Below, in pieces: positions 42,636 to 52,192 of a stretch of DNA of 64,000 nucleotides; within the stretch, counting starts at the first letter, position 1; every line of letters begins with the position of its first letter. Origin of the DNA: Shewanella sp. AS1 (GTDB lineage Bacteria; Pseudomonadota; Gammaproteobacteria; Enterobacterales; Shewanellaceae). The notes beneath the pieces were generated by a model, which worked only from the letters and a program-made list of their open reading frames with translations, was not told where the DNA came from and searched no databases. The position numbers were made by a program, and so were the translations under genes. The stretch is from assembly GCF_021412565.1 (NCBI RefSeq), contig NZ_JAKCLJ010000001.1:248001-312000 (forward strand). The letters run 5' to 3'.

Positions 42636-42651
42636 TACCCCTTTGGGGGTA
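42636..42651 (+). promoter_or_regulatory. NarP-type 7-2-7 site upstream of nrfA
   Basis: TACCCCTTTGGGGGTA is an inverted pair of heptamers 2 bp apart (TACCCCT, TT, GGGGGTA), the arrangement bound by NarP and NarL (TACYYMT-N2-AKRRGTA, one mismatch). It lies 85 bp before the nrfA start and next to the genes for NarQ/NarP. Confidence 0.7.
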
Positions 42652-42735
42652 TGTCTAACCCAAAAGCTAATCGCTAACTTTGCCTACGAGATGATGTAGT
42701 TATCTAGCTATGATAAAAAGTAACATGGAGATGAG

Positions 42736-44136
42736 ATGGTGAGAACATTAACGAACAAAACCTTTGCACTAAGTGCTTTGGTCACCGCCAGTTTAATGGT
42801 CGGCGGTGTGATGGCCAGCGATAAAACTGAGCCTCGTAATGAAGTGTTTAAAGATAAATTCGCTAAACAGTATCAAAGCTGGCATGACACGGCAGAAAGC
42901 AAAGAGGTTATCGATGCGTTAGAGGCGGATCCTAATCTGGTTGTGCTGTGGGCTGGTTATGGTTTTGCAAAAGACTATAACAAGGCGCGCGGTCATATGT
43001 ATGCTGTGACCGATGTGCGTAACACGCTACGTACAGGGGCTCCAACTTCGGCAGAAGATGGTCCAATGCCAATGGCTTGCTGGTCTTGTAAGAGCCCAGA
43101 TGTACCACGGGTGATTGAAGAGCAAGGCGAAGATGGCTATTTCAAAGGTAAGTGGGCAAAAGGTGGTGCAGAAATCGTTAACACTATTGGCTGTGCCGAC
43201 TGTCACGAAAAAGGCTCACCTAAACTACGTATGTCACGTCCATTTGCCGAGCGCGGTATGGCTGCGTTAGGTACGCCATTTGATAAGGCATCGCGTAAAG
43301 ACAAGCAGTCCATGGTGTGTGGCCAGTGTCACGTCGAATACTATTTTGAGAAGACTGCCGAGCATAAAGGCTTTGTTAAATTCCCGTGGGACATGGGAAC
43401 CACTGTTGAATCAATGGAAGTTTACTATGATAACCTCCAGTTCAGCGATTGGACCCATGCCGTATCTAAGACTCCAATGCTTAAAGCGCAACATCCAGGG
43501 TATGAAACATGGCAGCTAGGTATGCACGGCAAAAACAACGTGAGTTGTGTTGACTGTCACATGCCTAAAGTCACCAATGCGGAAGGCCGTAAGTTCACTG
43601 ACCATAAAGTGGGTAACCCATTTGATCGTTTCGAAGAAACTTGTGGTACTTGTCATGAGCAAAGCAAAGAGTTCATGGTGAACTTGGATAAAGAGCGTAA
43701 AGCGAAAGTGAAGCAGATTCAGCTGAAAGCAGAAGAGCAACTGGTTAAGGCGCACTTCGAAGCGGGTGCGGCCTGGAAAGCAGGTGCTACTGAAGCCGAG
43801 ATGAAGCCAATTCTGACCGATATCCGCCACGCTCAATGGCGCTGGGATTATGCGATCGCCTCTCATGGTGTGGCTTCTCATGCACCTGATGAAGCCTTGC
43901 GTGTACTGGGAACAGCAGTAGATAAAGCAGCAGATGCCCGTGTAAAATTGGCGCAACTGTTAGCGGCTAAAGGTGTTAAACAGCCTATCGCATTACCAGA
44001 TATCTCGACTAAGGCTAAGGCGCAAGCTGCACTTGGTATGGATATGAAGAAGATGAATGCCGATAAAGAAGACTTCAAGAAGAACATTCTGCCTAAGTGG
44101 GACGCAGAAGCGAAGAAACGCGAAGCGACTTACTAA
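42736..44136 (+). CDS. nrfA: Pentaheme cytochrome c nitrite reductase NrfA
   Basis: 466-residue periplasmic enzyme reducing nitrite to ammonium with six electrons. Signal peptide ends near MASD. The catalytic haem has the diagnostic lysine ligand (CWSCK, about residue 115); four further CxxCH sites follow (CADCH, CGQCH, CVDCH, CGTCH). The catalytic Arg/Tyr/His region and the calcium-site Lys/Gln block are in the expected order. Length matches Shewanella/E. coli NrfA (about 467-478). No nrfBCD genes follow; in Shewanella the electrons are supplied by CymA. Regulated by FNR/CRP- and NarP-like sites upstream. Confidence 0.95.
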   Translation: MVRTLTNKTFALSALVTASLMVGGVMASDKTEPRNEVFKDKFAKQYQSWHDTAESKEVIDALEADPNLVVLWAGYGFAKDYNKARGHMYAVTDVRNTLRTGAPTSAEDGPMPMACWSCKSPDVPRVIEEQGEDGYFKGKWAKGGAEIVNTIGCADCHEKGSPKLRMSRPFAERGMAALGTPFDKASRKDKQSMVCGQCHVEYYFEKTAEHKGFVKFPWDMGTTVESMEVYYDNLQFSDWTHAVSKTPMLKAQHPGYETWQLGMHGKNNVSCVDCHMPKVTNAEGRKFTDHKVGNPFDRFEETCGTCHEQSKEFMVNLDKERKAKVKQIQLKAEEQLVKAHFEAGAAWKAGATEAEMKPILTDIRHAQWRWDYAIASHGVASHAPDEALRVLGTAVDKAADARVKLAQLLAAKGVKQPIALPDISTKAKAQAALGMDMKKMNADKEDFKKNILPKWDAEAKKREATY

Positions 44137-44159
44137 TCGCACTGTTTAATTGATTGTTT

Positions 44160-44190
44160 AAAAGCCCTGGTCGATGATCAGGGCTTTTTT
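44160..44190. terminator. Terminator between nrfA and the isochorismatase-like gene
   Basis: AAAAGCCCTG (44160-44169) pairs perfectly with CAGGGCTTTT (44179-44188), followed by more T. The two flanking genes converge on it. Confidence 0.8.
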
Positions 44191-44215
44191 ATTGAATCAA
44201 ATCAAAAAAGAGACC

Positions 44216-44758
44216 TTATTTGATCATCTTAAGCAGGGCTTTGAAACGATCGCCTCTGGCTTCCTGTTGTAGTTCAAAAAGCAATGATTCAGTGTTGGTC
44301 ACCTTAGCACCATATTGAGTCATCATGGTTATGCCCAGTTGCTTATTTTCCAGGGTGCGCGAAGAGACGCCATCGACCAGAATGTGTACATCAAAGTCGT
44401 TATCCTGCAGGTCGCGGCAGGTCTGATAGACGCAGATGTGGGTTTCAATTCCCGCCAGCAGTACTTGCCTCCTGCCCATGCCAGTTATCGCATCACGAAA
44501 TTCACCACTATGCCATGCACTAAAATGGGCTTTGGTAATGGGCTTATGTCGAGGTTGCAAGCACTCTTGTAATCTAGGGCTGGTGGGGCCGAGTTTGTCC
44601 GGCAGCTGTTCAAGATAGAGAATAGGGATCTCCAGCAGATCTACGGCATTGACCAAAGTGCATAAAGTTTGCTCAAGTTGTTCAGCCTTATGCATTATCT
44701 GGGCGAGCCTTCCCTGTACATCGACTATGAGTAGTACGCATTCCTCAGGTTTTAACAT
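44216..44758 (-). CDS. Isochorismatase-superfamily cysteine hydrolase
   Basis: 180 residues. The catalytic triad is visible: Asp in LLIVDVQGRL (Asp14), Lys in ITKAHFSAW, and Cys in LAGIETHICVYQT; the cis-peptide-containing segment (AGIETH) is typical. It resembles the ISOC1/YcaC branch of the family, whose substrates are often unknown. Cytosolic. It is convergent with nrfA and divergent from glnK. RBS AGGAGGATA before the ATG. Confidence 0.85.
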   Translation of the reverse strand: MLKPEECVLLIVDVQGRLAQIMHKAEQLEQTLCTLVNAVDLLEIPILYLEQLPDKLGPTSPRLQECLQPRHKPITKAHFSAWHSGEFRDAITGMGRRQVLLAGIETHICVYQTCRDLQDNDFDVHILVDGVSSRTLENKQLGITMMTQYGAKVTNTESLLFELQQEARGDRFKALLKMIK

Positions 44759-44863
44759 CTTATCCTCCTGTCATTGAGCCCTAAGCATACCTGGTTTGCC
44801 ACATTAGCCAATCCGTCTTAGGTCGAACAAGTTTGCCCATGTTTTGTGCGAATCATGCATGTA

Positions 44864-44880
44864 TGCACCAGGTTTGTGCA
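44864..44880 (+). promoter_or_regulatory. NtrC-like binding site upstream of glnK
   Basis: TGCACCAGGTTTGTGCA has the dyad TGCAC-N7-GTGCA, the same form and spacing as NtrC sites at glnA of enteric bacteria. A weaker half-site (TTGTGCGAATCATGCAT) lies 20 bp upstream. Distance to the sigma54-like promoter (about 65 bp) is typical for an enhancer. Confidence 0.65.
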
Positions 44881-44942
44881 TAAATTAACCGTGTTTGTTG
44901 TGGATTTTTATTTATTTTACTGTATTTAAAGGTTTTTTATTT

Positions 44943-44959
44943 TTGGCCTAATGCTTGAA
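44943..44959 (+). promoter_or_regulatory. Sigma54-type -24/-12 promoter of glnK-amtB
   Basis: TTGGCCTAATGCTTGAA contains TGGC and TTGA with 7 bp between, matching the sigma54 plan TGGC-N7-TTGC except for one -12 base. It lies 45 bp before the glnK start. Together with the NtrC-like site it suggests nitrogen-limitation control. Confidence 0.55.
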
Positions 44960-44974
44960 TTAACTTTTGCATAA

Positions 44975-45343
<369 letters not shown>

Positions 45344-45355
45344 GAGGATAAGATA

Positions 45356-46606
45356 ATGGAAGAGTTAAAGGCATTAGGCGCAACAGTGACAGAGTTGCGA
45401 TTCGCATTGGATACATTCTACTTTCTTATTTCGGGTGCGCTGGTGATGTGGATGGCGGCGGGTTTTGCCATGCTTGAGGCGGGACTGGTTCGCTCTAAAA
45501 ATACCACAGAGATCCTCACCAAGAATGTGTGTCTCTACTCCATCGCCTGCATCATGTACCTGATAGTGGGTTACAACATCATGTATGTGGACAATGCTGA
45601 GGCGGGCTGGCTGCCATCCCTGGGTGGTTTAATTGGCTCACAAGCGGCGGATGCGGATCATGCCCTAGAATCAGATTTCTTCTTCCAGGTGGTGTTTGTA
45701 GCAACGGCTATGTCAATCGTGTCTGGCGCCGTTGCTGAGCGCATGAAGCTATGGGCTTTTCTGCTCTTCTCTGTGGTGATGACGGCGGTTATCTACCCTG
45801 TTGAAGGTTACTGGACCTGGGGCGGCGGTTTCCTCTCTGCAGCCGGTTTCTTCGATTTCGCTGGTAGCGGTATTGTTCACATGGCTGGTGCTTCTGCGGC
45901 AGTTGCAGGCGTGTTACTGCTGGGCGCCCGTAAAGGAAAATATGGCCCTAATGGTCAGGTGAATCCCATCCCAGGTTCTAACCTGCCGATGGCAACCTTG
46001 GGGATGTTTATCCTGTGGATGGGCTGGTTTGGCTTCAACGGTGGCTCACAGCTGCTGGTTTCCGATGCAGAAAACGCCTCTGCTGTTGCGAAAATTTTCG
46101 TCAATACCAATTCTGCGGCGGCCTTTGGTTCAGTCTCGGCGCTTATCGTCTGTAAGATGGTGTGGGGTAAGGCAGACTTAACTATGATCCTAAACGGTGC
46201 ATTGGCAGGACTGGTGGCGATTACAGCAGACCCATTGTCTCCCTCATTGCCTCTGGCTGGCGTGATAGGTCTGGTTGCCGGTGGCTTGGTGGTCTTTTCC
46301 ATAGTGATGTTTGACCGCGTTAAGATAGACGATCCAGTGGGTGCGATTTCGGTGCATGGCGTGGCGGGTCTGTTTGGTCTTCTGGTTGTGCCGGTTTCCA
46401 ATGCCGATGCGACCTTGTTGGGACAACTCTATGGCGCCGGTGTTATTTTCGCTTGGGTATTTGCGGCTTCACTGGTGGTTTGGTATGTCCTTAAGGTGAC
46501 CATGGGGATCCGTGTTACTGAGGAGGAAGAGTATAACGGTATGGATGCATCCGATTGTGGTATCGATGCCTATCCTGAGTTTGTCTCGCTTAAGAGCGCG
46601 AGCTGA
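45356..46606 (+). CDS. amtB: Ammonium transporter AmtB
   Basis: 416-residue inner-membrane channel of the Amt/Rh family, about eleven transmembrane helices. Family blocks: WMAAGFAMLEAGLVRSKNT, FFFQVVFVATAMSIVSGAVAERMKLWAFL, YPVEGYWTWGGGFLS, FAGSGIVHMAGASAAVAG with the first pore His, and DDPVGAISVHGVAGLFG with the second pore His. The N-terminus seems to lack the long signal of E. coli AmtB. Operon with glnK; a terminator follows at 46643-46677. Confidence 0.93.
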   Translation: MEELKALGATVTELRFALDTFYFLISGALVMWMAAGFAMLEAGLVRSKNTTEILTKNVCLYSIACIMYLIVGYNIMYVDNAEAGWLPSLGGLIGSQAADADHALESDFFFQVVFVATAMSIVSGAVAERMKLWAFLLFSVVMTAVIYPVEGYWTWGGGFLSAAGFFDFAGSGIVHMAGASAAVAGVLLLGARKGKYGPNGQVNPIPGSNLPMATLGMFILWMGWFGFNGGSQLLVSDAENASAVAKIFVNTNSAAAFGSVSALIVCKMVWGKADLTMILNGALAGLVAITADPLSPSLPLAGVIGLVAGGLVVFSIVMFDRVKIDDPVGAISVHGVAGLFGLLVVPVSNADATLLGQLYGAGVIFAWVFAASLVVWYVLKVTMGIRVTEEEEYNGMDASDCGIDAYPEFVSLKSAS

Positions 46607-46642
46607 TCGAATACTTCTTTAGCTTACTGATTAATTGATATT

Positions 46643-46677
46643 AAGAGTCTTAGTGGTTAACACTGAGACTCTTTTTT
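46643..46677 (+). terminator. Terminator of the glnK-amtB operon
   Basis: AAGAGTCTTAGTG (46643-46655) pairs with CACTGAGACTCTT (46661-46673) with one wobble pair, followed by T6. Confidence 0.8.
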
Positions 46678-46715
46678 ATTCTATGATGATCTTCTCTTTA
46701 GTCAGGAGAAGAAAG

Positions 46716-47084
46716 ATGCGAGAAATGGGCAGGATTTTATCCTTGCGGAGGATTTTATTCTCAAGAAGTTTTTTCCTCTGTGTACTAGCAATGAGCTGCC
46801 TAAGCATTAGCCATCTTGCTTTTGCTGGCGAGGTGGTGGTGCGTAAGTCTAGCGAGGCTTTCGATGCGTTTGCCGTTAAGCAGCAGGTGCTTAAGGAGCA
46901 TCACTGGCGAGAGTTACTCAGAATGCAGCAACAGATAGAGATATTGCAGGCATTACCTAGCGGTTGTCTGTTTAGCCAAGGGGAGGCAAGCTATTTTCTT
47001 TGTGCTGGGGGGAGCTATCTTCCTTACCTGTATTCAGATCCCCAAGGGGGTGAACGTGAGGTCTATATTCGCGTAGCACCCTGA
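46716..47084 (+). CDS. Small secreted protein of unknown function
   Basis: 122 residues from the ATG at 46716, chosen for its AGGAGA ribosome-binding site; earlier in-frame starts overlap the amtB terminator. A long basic N-region (RRILFSRS) leads to a signal peptide (FFLCVLAMSCLSISHLAFAGE, cleavage likely after AFA). Mature part about 80 residues with one Cys pair candidate (SGCLF, FLCAGG). Not recognised. Confidence 0.6.
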   Translation: MREMGRILSLRRILFSRSFFLCVLAMSCLSISHLAFAGEVVVRKSSEAFDAFAVKQQVLKEHHWRELLRMQQQIEILQALPSGCLFSQGEASYFLCAGGSYLPYLYSDPQGGEREVYIRVAP

Positions 47085-47182
47085 AATAAATGGGGTCGCT
47101 CATAATTTGTAACCCTTTGAGCGGGCAAAATGCTTAAGGTCTTTTATGCTTAATTTATGATTCGATAATATAGATTGAGTTT

Positions 47183-48364
47183 ATGGAGTCTACATTTTCT
47201 TTTATCGGCTTAGTGGCATGCTTGTTAGTTGGCTCCTTGCTGCAGGGATGCGCTTCGGACACAAGCGCCAAGTTAGACGATGTCGAGCAATATTTTCTCG
47301 ACCAACATTTCGAAACGGTTCCCGATCTCATTGGTTCCTCTGAGCTATTTTCTCTTTCTCCTGAAAGTGCGCAAATCTTGAGGCAAGAGTTCAATCGAAG
47401 CCGGATCTCAAGGGATTATGTACTTGCTACCCAGTGGTTGGCCGATTACATCGATGCGCCAAATGGGGGTTTCGAGTACCGCGATAATGTCACTCGTATT
47501 GCGCAAACGACTTTCGATAGCCGGGAGGGGAACTGCATGTCCTTGGTGCTGGTCACCGCAGCCATGGCAGAGATACTGGATATTGAGGTTGAGTTTCAGG
47601 AGATAGAGGTTCCGCCCGTCTGGGATAAGCAGGGGGATTTCTACTTAGTCAATGGCCATATCAATCTACTTTTGATCCCCAAAGAAGTTCCAAACACTTA
47701 TTTCGCGTCAAAAAATGCGATTCAGGTGGATTTTGTCCCAGAGCAGACAGTGCGCAGCTACCGAAAAACTGTCATAGATAAGACCATGGTGATGGCGATG
47801 TTTTATAACAATATCGCCGCAGAATCTATGGTGATGGGTCAGTACGACAGGGCCTATGCCTATATTAAGCAGAGCCTGTTGATCAAATCAGATTTTGTCC
47901 CCGCCTTAAATACCCTGGCCATCTTATACCGTTACAAGGGACTGGAAGAGGCGGCGGAGCGTCTATATAAGGCGGCTTTAACGCTAGAGGGTGAAGATCT
48001 TAATACCCTCTATAATTATGCCCTGTTATTGTCGCGACAAAATCGCCTAACTGAGTGGGCCGGTATTCACAAAACACTCGAACTGGCTCGAATACGTAAT
48101 CCTTATTATTACTATGATATGGGGGAGCGAGCCTATGCTCAAAGGGAGTATAAAACCGCTGCACGTTGGTATCGGCGAGCAATAGAGAAGGCGGATTACC
48201 GTCATGAGTTTTATTTTGCGCTCTCCCGTGTCAATTGGCTGATTGGTGATCAGGAGCAGGCTCGGCTCAACTTGCAAAAGGCCGTGAGTTTAACCACAGA
48301 TAACACCAATAAGAGGCGCTACCAGGTAAAATTGCAGGCGATGAAACAGCAAATGCCTCATTAG
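47183..48364 (+). CDS. Lipoprotein with transglutaminase-like and TPR domains
   Basis: 393 residues with a lipobox (LLQGC, Cys23). The first half has a transglutaminase-like triad: Cys in REGNCMSLVLV (about 115), His in VNGHINLLLI and Asp in IQVDFVPE. The second half holds at least four TPR units (AMFYNNIAAESMVMGQYDRAYAYIKQSLL; PALNTLAILYRYKGLEEAAERLYKAALTL; TLYNYALLLSRQNRL; YDMGERAYAQREYKTAARWYRRAI). Probably an envelope protease or amidase-like scaffold; substrate unknown. Confidence 0.8.
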   Translation: MESTFSFIGLVACLLVGSLLQGCASDTSAKLDDVEQYFLDQHFETVPDLIGSSELFSLSPESAQILRQEFNRSRISRDYVLATQWLADYIDAPNGGFEYRDNVTRIAQTTFDSREGNCMSLVLVTAAMAEILDIEVEFQEIEVPPVWDKQGDFYLVNGHINLLLIPKEVPNTYFASKNAIQVDFVPEQTVRSYRKTVIDKTMVMAMFYNNIAAESMVMGQYDRAYAYIKQSLLIKSDFVPALNTLAILYRYKGLEEAAERLYKAALTLEGEDLNTLYNYALLLSRQNRLTEWAGIHKTLELARIRNPYYYYDMGERAYAQREYKTAARWYRRAIEKADYRHEFYFALSRVNWLIGDQEQARLNLQKAVSLTTDNTNKRRYQVKLQAMKQQMPH

Positions 48365-48620
48365 ACTGATGTAGGGGAACAGTGGAATCGCAAGTTTTAG
48401 GTTCGAATGGCGATATCAGATTTGAAATCAAGCATGATTAATGACTGATTTTAAGCCGATTTATTAGGCTAAAATATTTAAAATTGATAATTAAATAGAT
48501 AACAGATAGCGCCTGTTCTATTTGGAATAGTCCGGTTGCATTGCCGGGCAATACTGGCTAAATTGATGCTCAAGCGCGAATTTACGCTTATTTTATCGTT
48601 AGCCGGAGTATGGACTTACT

Positions 48621-49673
48621 ATGTATTATCAAACCGACGATGTACGCATCAATAAAATTAAAGAATTATTACCACCCATTGCGATACTCGAACGATTTCC
48701 AGCTACCGAAAATGCTTCATCGACAGTGTTTAATGCCCGTCAAAACATCCATGAGATCCTACAGCAGCGTGATGACCGCCTGCTGGTGGTGATAGGTCCT
48801 TGCTCCATTCACGATCCTAAGGCCGCCTTGGAATATGGTGAGCGATTAGTTAAGTTGCGTGAGCAGTACAAAGATCAGCTTGAAATTGTTATGCGCGTCT
48901 ATTTTGAGAAGCCCCGTACGACAGTGGGGTGGAAAGGATTGATCAATGACCCTTACATGGATAACAGCTTTAAGCTCAATGATGGCCTGCGCACCGCCCG
49001 TAAACTGCTTCTCGATTTAAATGATTTAGGCTTGCCGACTGCGGGTGAATTTTTAGATATGATAACCCCGCAATATGTCGCCGATTTGATGTGTTGGGGA
49101 GCCATTGGCGCGCGAACCACTGAGTCACAGGTTCACAGAGAATTAGCCTCGGGCTTATCTTGCCCTGTTGGTTTTAAAAATGGGACGGATGGCACCATTA
49201 AAGTGGCCATAGATGCGATAGGCGCTGCCAGTGCGCCGCACCATTTCTTGTCGGTCACTAAGTATGGTCATTCGGCCATTGTCTCCACTAAAGGTAACCC
49301 AGATTGCCACATCATTTTACGTGGTGGTAAAACCCCTAACTACAGTGCCGAACATGTACAAGCTATTCGTGAGCAGTTGGATAAGGCTAAGTTACCGGCG
49401 AATATTATGGTGGATTTCAGCCATGCGAATAGCAGCAAACAGTATCAGAGACAGATGCTGGTCGCTAAAGATGTGGCGGGGCAGATCAGCGCCGGAGAGA
49501 GGGCGATTTTTGGTGTTATGGTCGAAAGTCACCTAGTCGAGGGACGTCAGGATTATGTCGAAGGGCAGGCTTTGTGTTACGGGCAGAGCATTACCGATGC
49601 TTGTATCGGTTGGCAGGACACAGAAAGCCTGCTGGCACAGCTGAATCAGAGTGTGCTTAATCGACGCGGCTAA
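48621..49673 (+). CDS. aroG: 3-deoxy-7-phosphoheptulonate (DAHP) synthase AroG-type
   Basis: 350 residues, class I-alpha DAHP synthase, first step of the shikimate pathway: phosphoenolpyruvate plus erythrose-4-phosphate to DAHP. It follows E. coli AroG closely from the N-terminus (DDVRINKIKELLPPIAILERFPATENA), with IGPCSIHDP, MRVYFEKPRTTVGWKGLINDP, GARTTESQVHRELASGLSCPVGFKNGT and VMVESHLVEG. The Phe-sensitive isoform is favoured by these N-terminal feedback residues. RBS weak; ATG 48621. Terminator at 49744-49772. Confidence 0.92.
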   Translation: MYYQTDDVRINKIKELLPPIAILERFPATENASSTVFNARQNIHEILQQRDDRLLVVIGPCSIHDPKAALEYGERLVKLREQYKDQLEIVMRVYFEKPRTTVGWKGLINDPYMDNSFKLNDGLRTARKLLLDLNDLGLPTAGEFLDMITPQYVADLMCWGAIGARTTESQVHRELASGLSCPVGFKNGTDGTIKVAIDAIGAASAPHHFLSVTKYGHSAIVSTKGNPDCHIILRGGKTPNYSAEHVQAIREQLDKAKLPANIMVDFSHANSSKQYQRQMLVAKDVAGQISAGERAIFGVMVESHLVEGRQDYVEGQALCYGQSITDACIGWQDTESLLAQLNQSVLNRRG

Positions 49674-49743
49674 CTAAATCGACACGGTTAATTGGATCGG
49701 CTGAGCAAGCTTAGGTTTTAAAGACGATAAAGGGCTTGGTAAT

Positions 49744-49772
49744 AAAAAAGGAAGCGGTGAGCTTCCTTTTTT
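49744..49772. terminator. Bidirectional terminator after aroG
   Basis: AAAAAAGGAAGC (49744-49755) pairs perfectly with GCTTCCTTTTTT (49761-49772). It lies between aroG and a facing small ORF. Confidence 0.85.
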
Positions 49773-49789
49773 ATTGGTATTGCGAAAAC

Positions 49790-49966
49790 CTACTTAGAGA
49801 GTTGTTTTACAATATATTCGTTGGCTTTTGCGAGACTACCAAAAGACGATATCAAATTGTATTGCCCTTTTTGTTGGATTTCTGGACTATTTGATTCTGT
49901 CATCATCCATACCCATGTCTGTATCAGTGGCAGAGGTGGGTATTGAGCTTCAGATGATTGTGGCAT
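49790..49966 (-). CDS. Small conserved-looking protein of unknown function
   Basis: 58 residues from the ATG at 49966, which is preceded by AAGGAAG; a longer start at 50017 is possible but has no such site. Aromatic N-terminal half (YPPLPLIQTWVWMM) and a C-terminal helix (GSLAKANEYIVKQL). It ends at the terminator that also serves aroG, which argues that it is a real gene. Not recognised. Confidence 0.5.
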   Translation of the reverse strand: MPQSSEAQYPPLPLIQTWVWMMTESNSPEIQQKGQYNLISSFGSLAKANEYIVKQLSK

Positions 49967-50017
49967 ATCGGCTTCCTTTAATGAGATTGTGGGATAACCC
50001 CGATTTATTTTTGCCAA

Positions 50018-50355
50018 AAATTGTTACCTTGGCGTTACATTTAGATTACCAAAATGCGCTCAAAGAAATAACTGTTATTTTTTCTAATTTGGTACCCTTT
50101 TGTAAATTTTTTAGTTGGTCTAATATTTTTTGCTATTTTCTCGCATAAAAATAATGGAAAAAACTTATTTGTTAGTGGTTTGCACTCTTTCATAGCGGAG
50201 AAAGTGAGTACCGATTGGTGAATGTGCCAGAGAAAGGAATAGATTGCTTGATTTACTTAGTTAAGTATCTGATTTGTCGCCGCTAAAATCTTACGGATTT
50301 AGCAGGCTTTCGTTTTACATCGTCTAGACGACAGTATGCAGTCGTTGGAGAAGTT
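50018..50355. promoter_or_regulatory. Intergenic region before the Atm1-type exporter, with a short palindrome
   Basis: About 340 bases without a supported gene. The one structured element is TCGTCTAGACGA (50320-50331), a perfect 12-bp palindrome 25 bp before the ABC transporter start that could be an operator. The rest is AT-rich with no recognised element. Confidence 0.35.
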
Positions 50356-52131
50356 ATGCGTCCTACGCTCTATTTTGATGGCCCTATTGATAAATTAAAC
50401 TGGCATGTCCTTAAGCTGTTATGGCCCTATCTGCTGGAATTTAAAGGACGCGTGATTTTGGCGCTTCTCTGTTTAGTCGTTGCGAAACTGGCCAGTGTTG
50501 GCTTGCCATTTGTGCTTAAGGACCTAGTGGATACCCTAAGTGCTGCATCGACGACTCAGCTGCTAAGTGTACCCATCGCCCTAGTGATCGCCTATGGCGC
50601 GATGCGACTGCTGAATACGGTGATTTCTGAGGTGCGCGATACTCTGTTTGGTCGGGTGACAGAGCGGGCCATTCGGCGTCTGGGTTTATCGGTTTTTGAA
50701 CATCTGCATCGGCTGGACTTAGCCTTTCATCTGGAGCGGCGAACGGGCGGTTTATCACGGGATATTGAGAGAGGTACCAGCGGTGTCAGCTTTCTGATGC
50801 GGTTCATGGTATTTAATATTGTGCCTACCCTGCTGGAGATCGCCATGGTGGTTGGCATACTGTTTTATAACTATGGCTGGAATTTTGCTCTTATCACGCT
50901 AACGGCCGTGGCCGCCTATATCTTGTTTTCCGTGATGGCGACTGAATGGCGTACTGGCTTTGTGCGTGAAGCGGCTCAGGCCGACTCGAGATCCAATACC
51001 CGAGCCATCGATAGCCTGTTGAATTATGAAACAGTCAAATACTTCAATAATGAAGCCTATGAATCGCAAAAATATGATGAGGCGTTGACGGATTGGGAAA
51101 TAGCGAAACGTAAGAATCGTTTGTCACTCTTTGCATTAAATGCGGGACAGGCTCTTATCATCTCGTTAGCCATGACGTTTATGTTGGCCCTGGCGGCCGA
51201 ACATGTGACCCATGGAAAGATGACCATAGGTGACTTTGTGCTGATTAACGCCTTCATGATGCAGCTCTTTATGCCTCTGAACTTCTTAGGTTTTGTATAT
51301 CGTGAGATCCGTGGTGCCTTGGCGAACATTGAGCGGATGTTTTCCCTATTGGACAGGGTGCCCAAAGTACAAGACAGCCTAGATGCTACTAGCCCTGAGA
51401 TAGTCCAAGGCAGCTTGCGTTTTGAGCATGTCAGTTTTAATTATGATGGCCGCCCCATATTAGATGATGTGAGTTTTGAACTGCCTGCCGGCCATAAAGT
51501 GGCCATTGTCGGCGACAGCGGCGCGGGTAAATCCACCATAGTTAAGTTGCTGTTTCGCTTTTATGAGGCGCAGCAAGGTCGAATTCTCATCGATGGTCAT
51601 GATATCACTGGCCTAACTCAAGATGCCCTGCGCCAAGCCATTGCCATAGTGCCGCAGGACACAGTGCTGTTTAATGACTCGCTATTGGAAAATATTCGTT
51701 ATGGTCTGCCAGGTGCCAGCGATGAGCAGGTAAAGCAGGCGATAGAGCTTGCGCACCTGTCGGGTTTTATTGCTCAGCTCAGTGATGGTTGGCATACCAA
51801 GGTCGGAGAGAGGGGGTTAAAGCTCTCGGGTGGGGAGAAGCAGAGAGTCGCGATTGCCAGGGCTATTTTAAAGGGGTCGCCATTATTGGTGTTTGATGAG
51901 GCCACTTCGTCATTGGATAGTCACTCTGAGCAAGCGATATTGAGTGCGCTCAGGGAGATGGAGAAGGGTCATACAAGTTTAGTGATCGCTCACCGTCTCT
52001 CAACCATAGTGGATGCGGATCAAATTTTGGTCTTGAGTCAGGGGAAAATCGTTGAGCGTGGAACCCATCAAGAATTACTCCATGCCAAAGGTCTGTATCA
52101 TAAGCTGTGGACAGTACAACATCAGCATTGA
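50356..52131 (+). CDS. Atm1/ABCB7-type ABC exporter
   Basis: 591-residue half-transporter: six-helix membrane domain (about 20-315) followed by an ATPase domain. Walker A GDSGAGKST, Q-loop VPQDT, signature LSGGEKQR, Walker B LLVFDEATSSLDS and the H-loop IAHRLST are all intact. The membrane domain has the Atm1-family segment NTRAIDSLLNYETVKYFNNE, characteristic of heavy-metal/glutathione-conjugate exporters related to mitochondrial Atm1 and NaAtm1, so I prefer that to MsbA. Homodimer expected. Monocistronic. Confidence 0.88.
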   Translation: MRPTLYFDGPIDKLNWHVLKLLWPYLLEFKGRVILALLCLVVAKLASVGLPFVLKDLVDTLSAASTTQLLSVPIALVIAYGAMRLLNTVISEVRDTLFGRVTERAIRRLGLSVFEHLHRLDLAFHLERRTGGLSRDIERGTSGVSFLMRFMVFNIVPTLLEIAMVVGILFYNYGWNFALITLTAVAAYILFSVMATEWRTGFVREAAQADSRSNTRAIDSLLNYETVKYFNNEAYESQKYDEALTDWEIAKRKNRLSLFALNAGQALIISLAMTFMLALAAEHVTHGKMTIGDFVLINAFMMQLFMPLNFLGFVYREIRGALANIERMFSLLDRVPKVQDSLDATSPEIVQGSLRFEHVSFNYDGRPILDDVSFELPAGHKVAIVGDSGAGKSTIVKLLFRFYEAQQGRILIDGHDITGLTQDALRQAIAIVPQDTVLFNDSLLENIRYGLPGASDEQVKQAIELAHLSGFIAQLSDGWHTKVGERGLKLSGGEKQRVAIARAILKGSPLLVFDEATSSLDSHSEQAILSALREMEKGHTSLVIAHRLSTIVDADQILVLSQGKIVERGTHQELLHAKGLYHKLWTVQHQH

Positions 52132-52192
52132 GGCAGGGTAAGGCTTAAAGGCAAGGCTAAGCAGCTAGGTGAATAACAGCCTAGCTGGGGAT

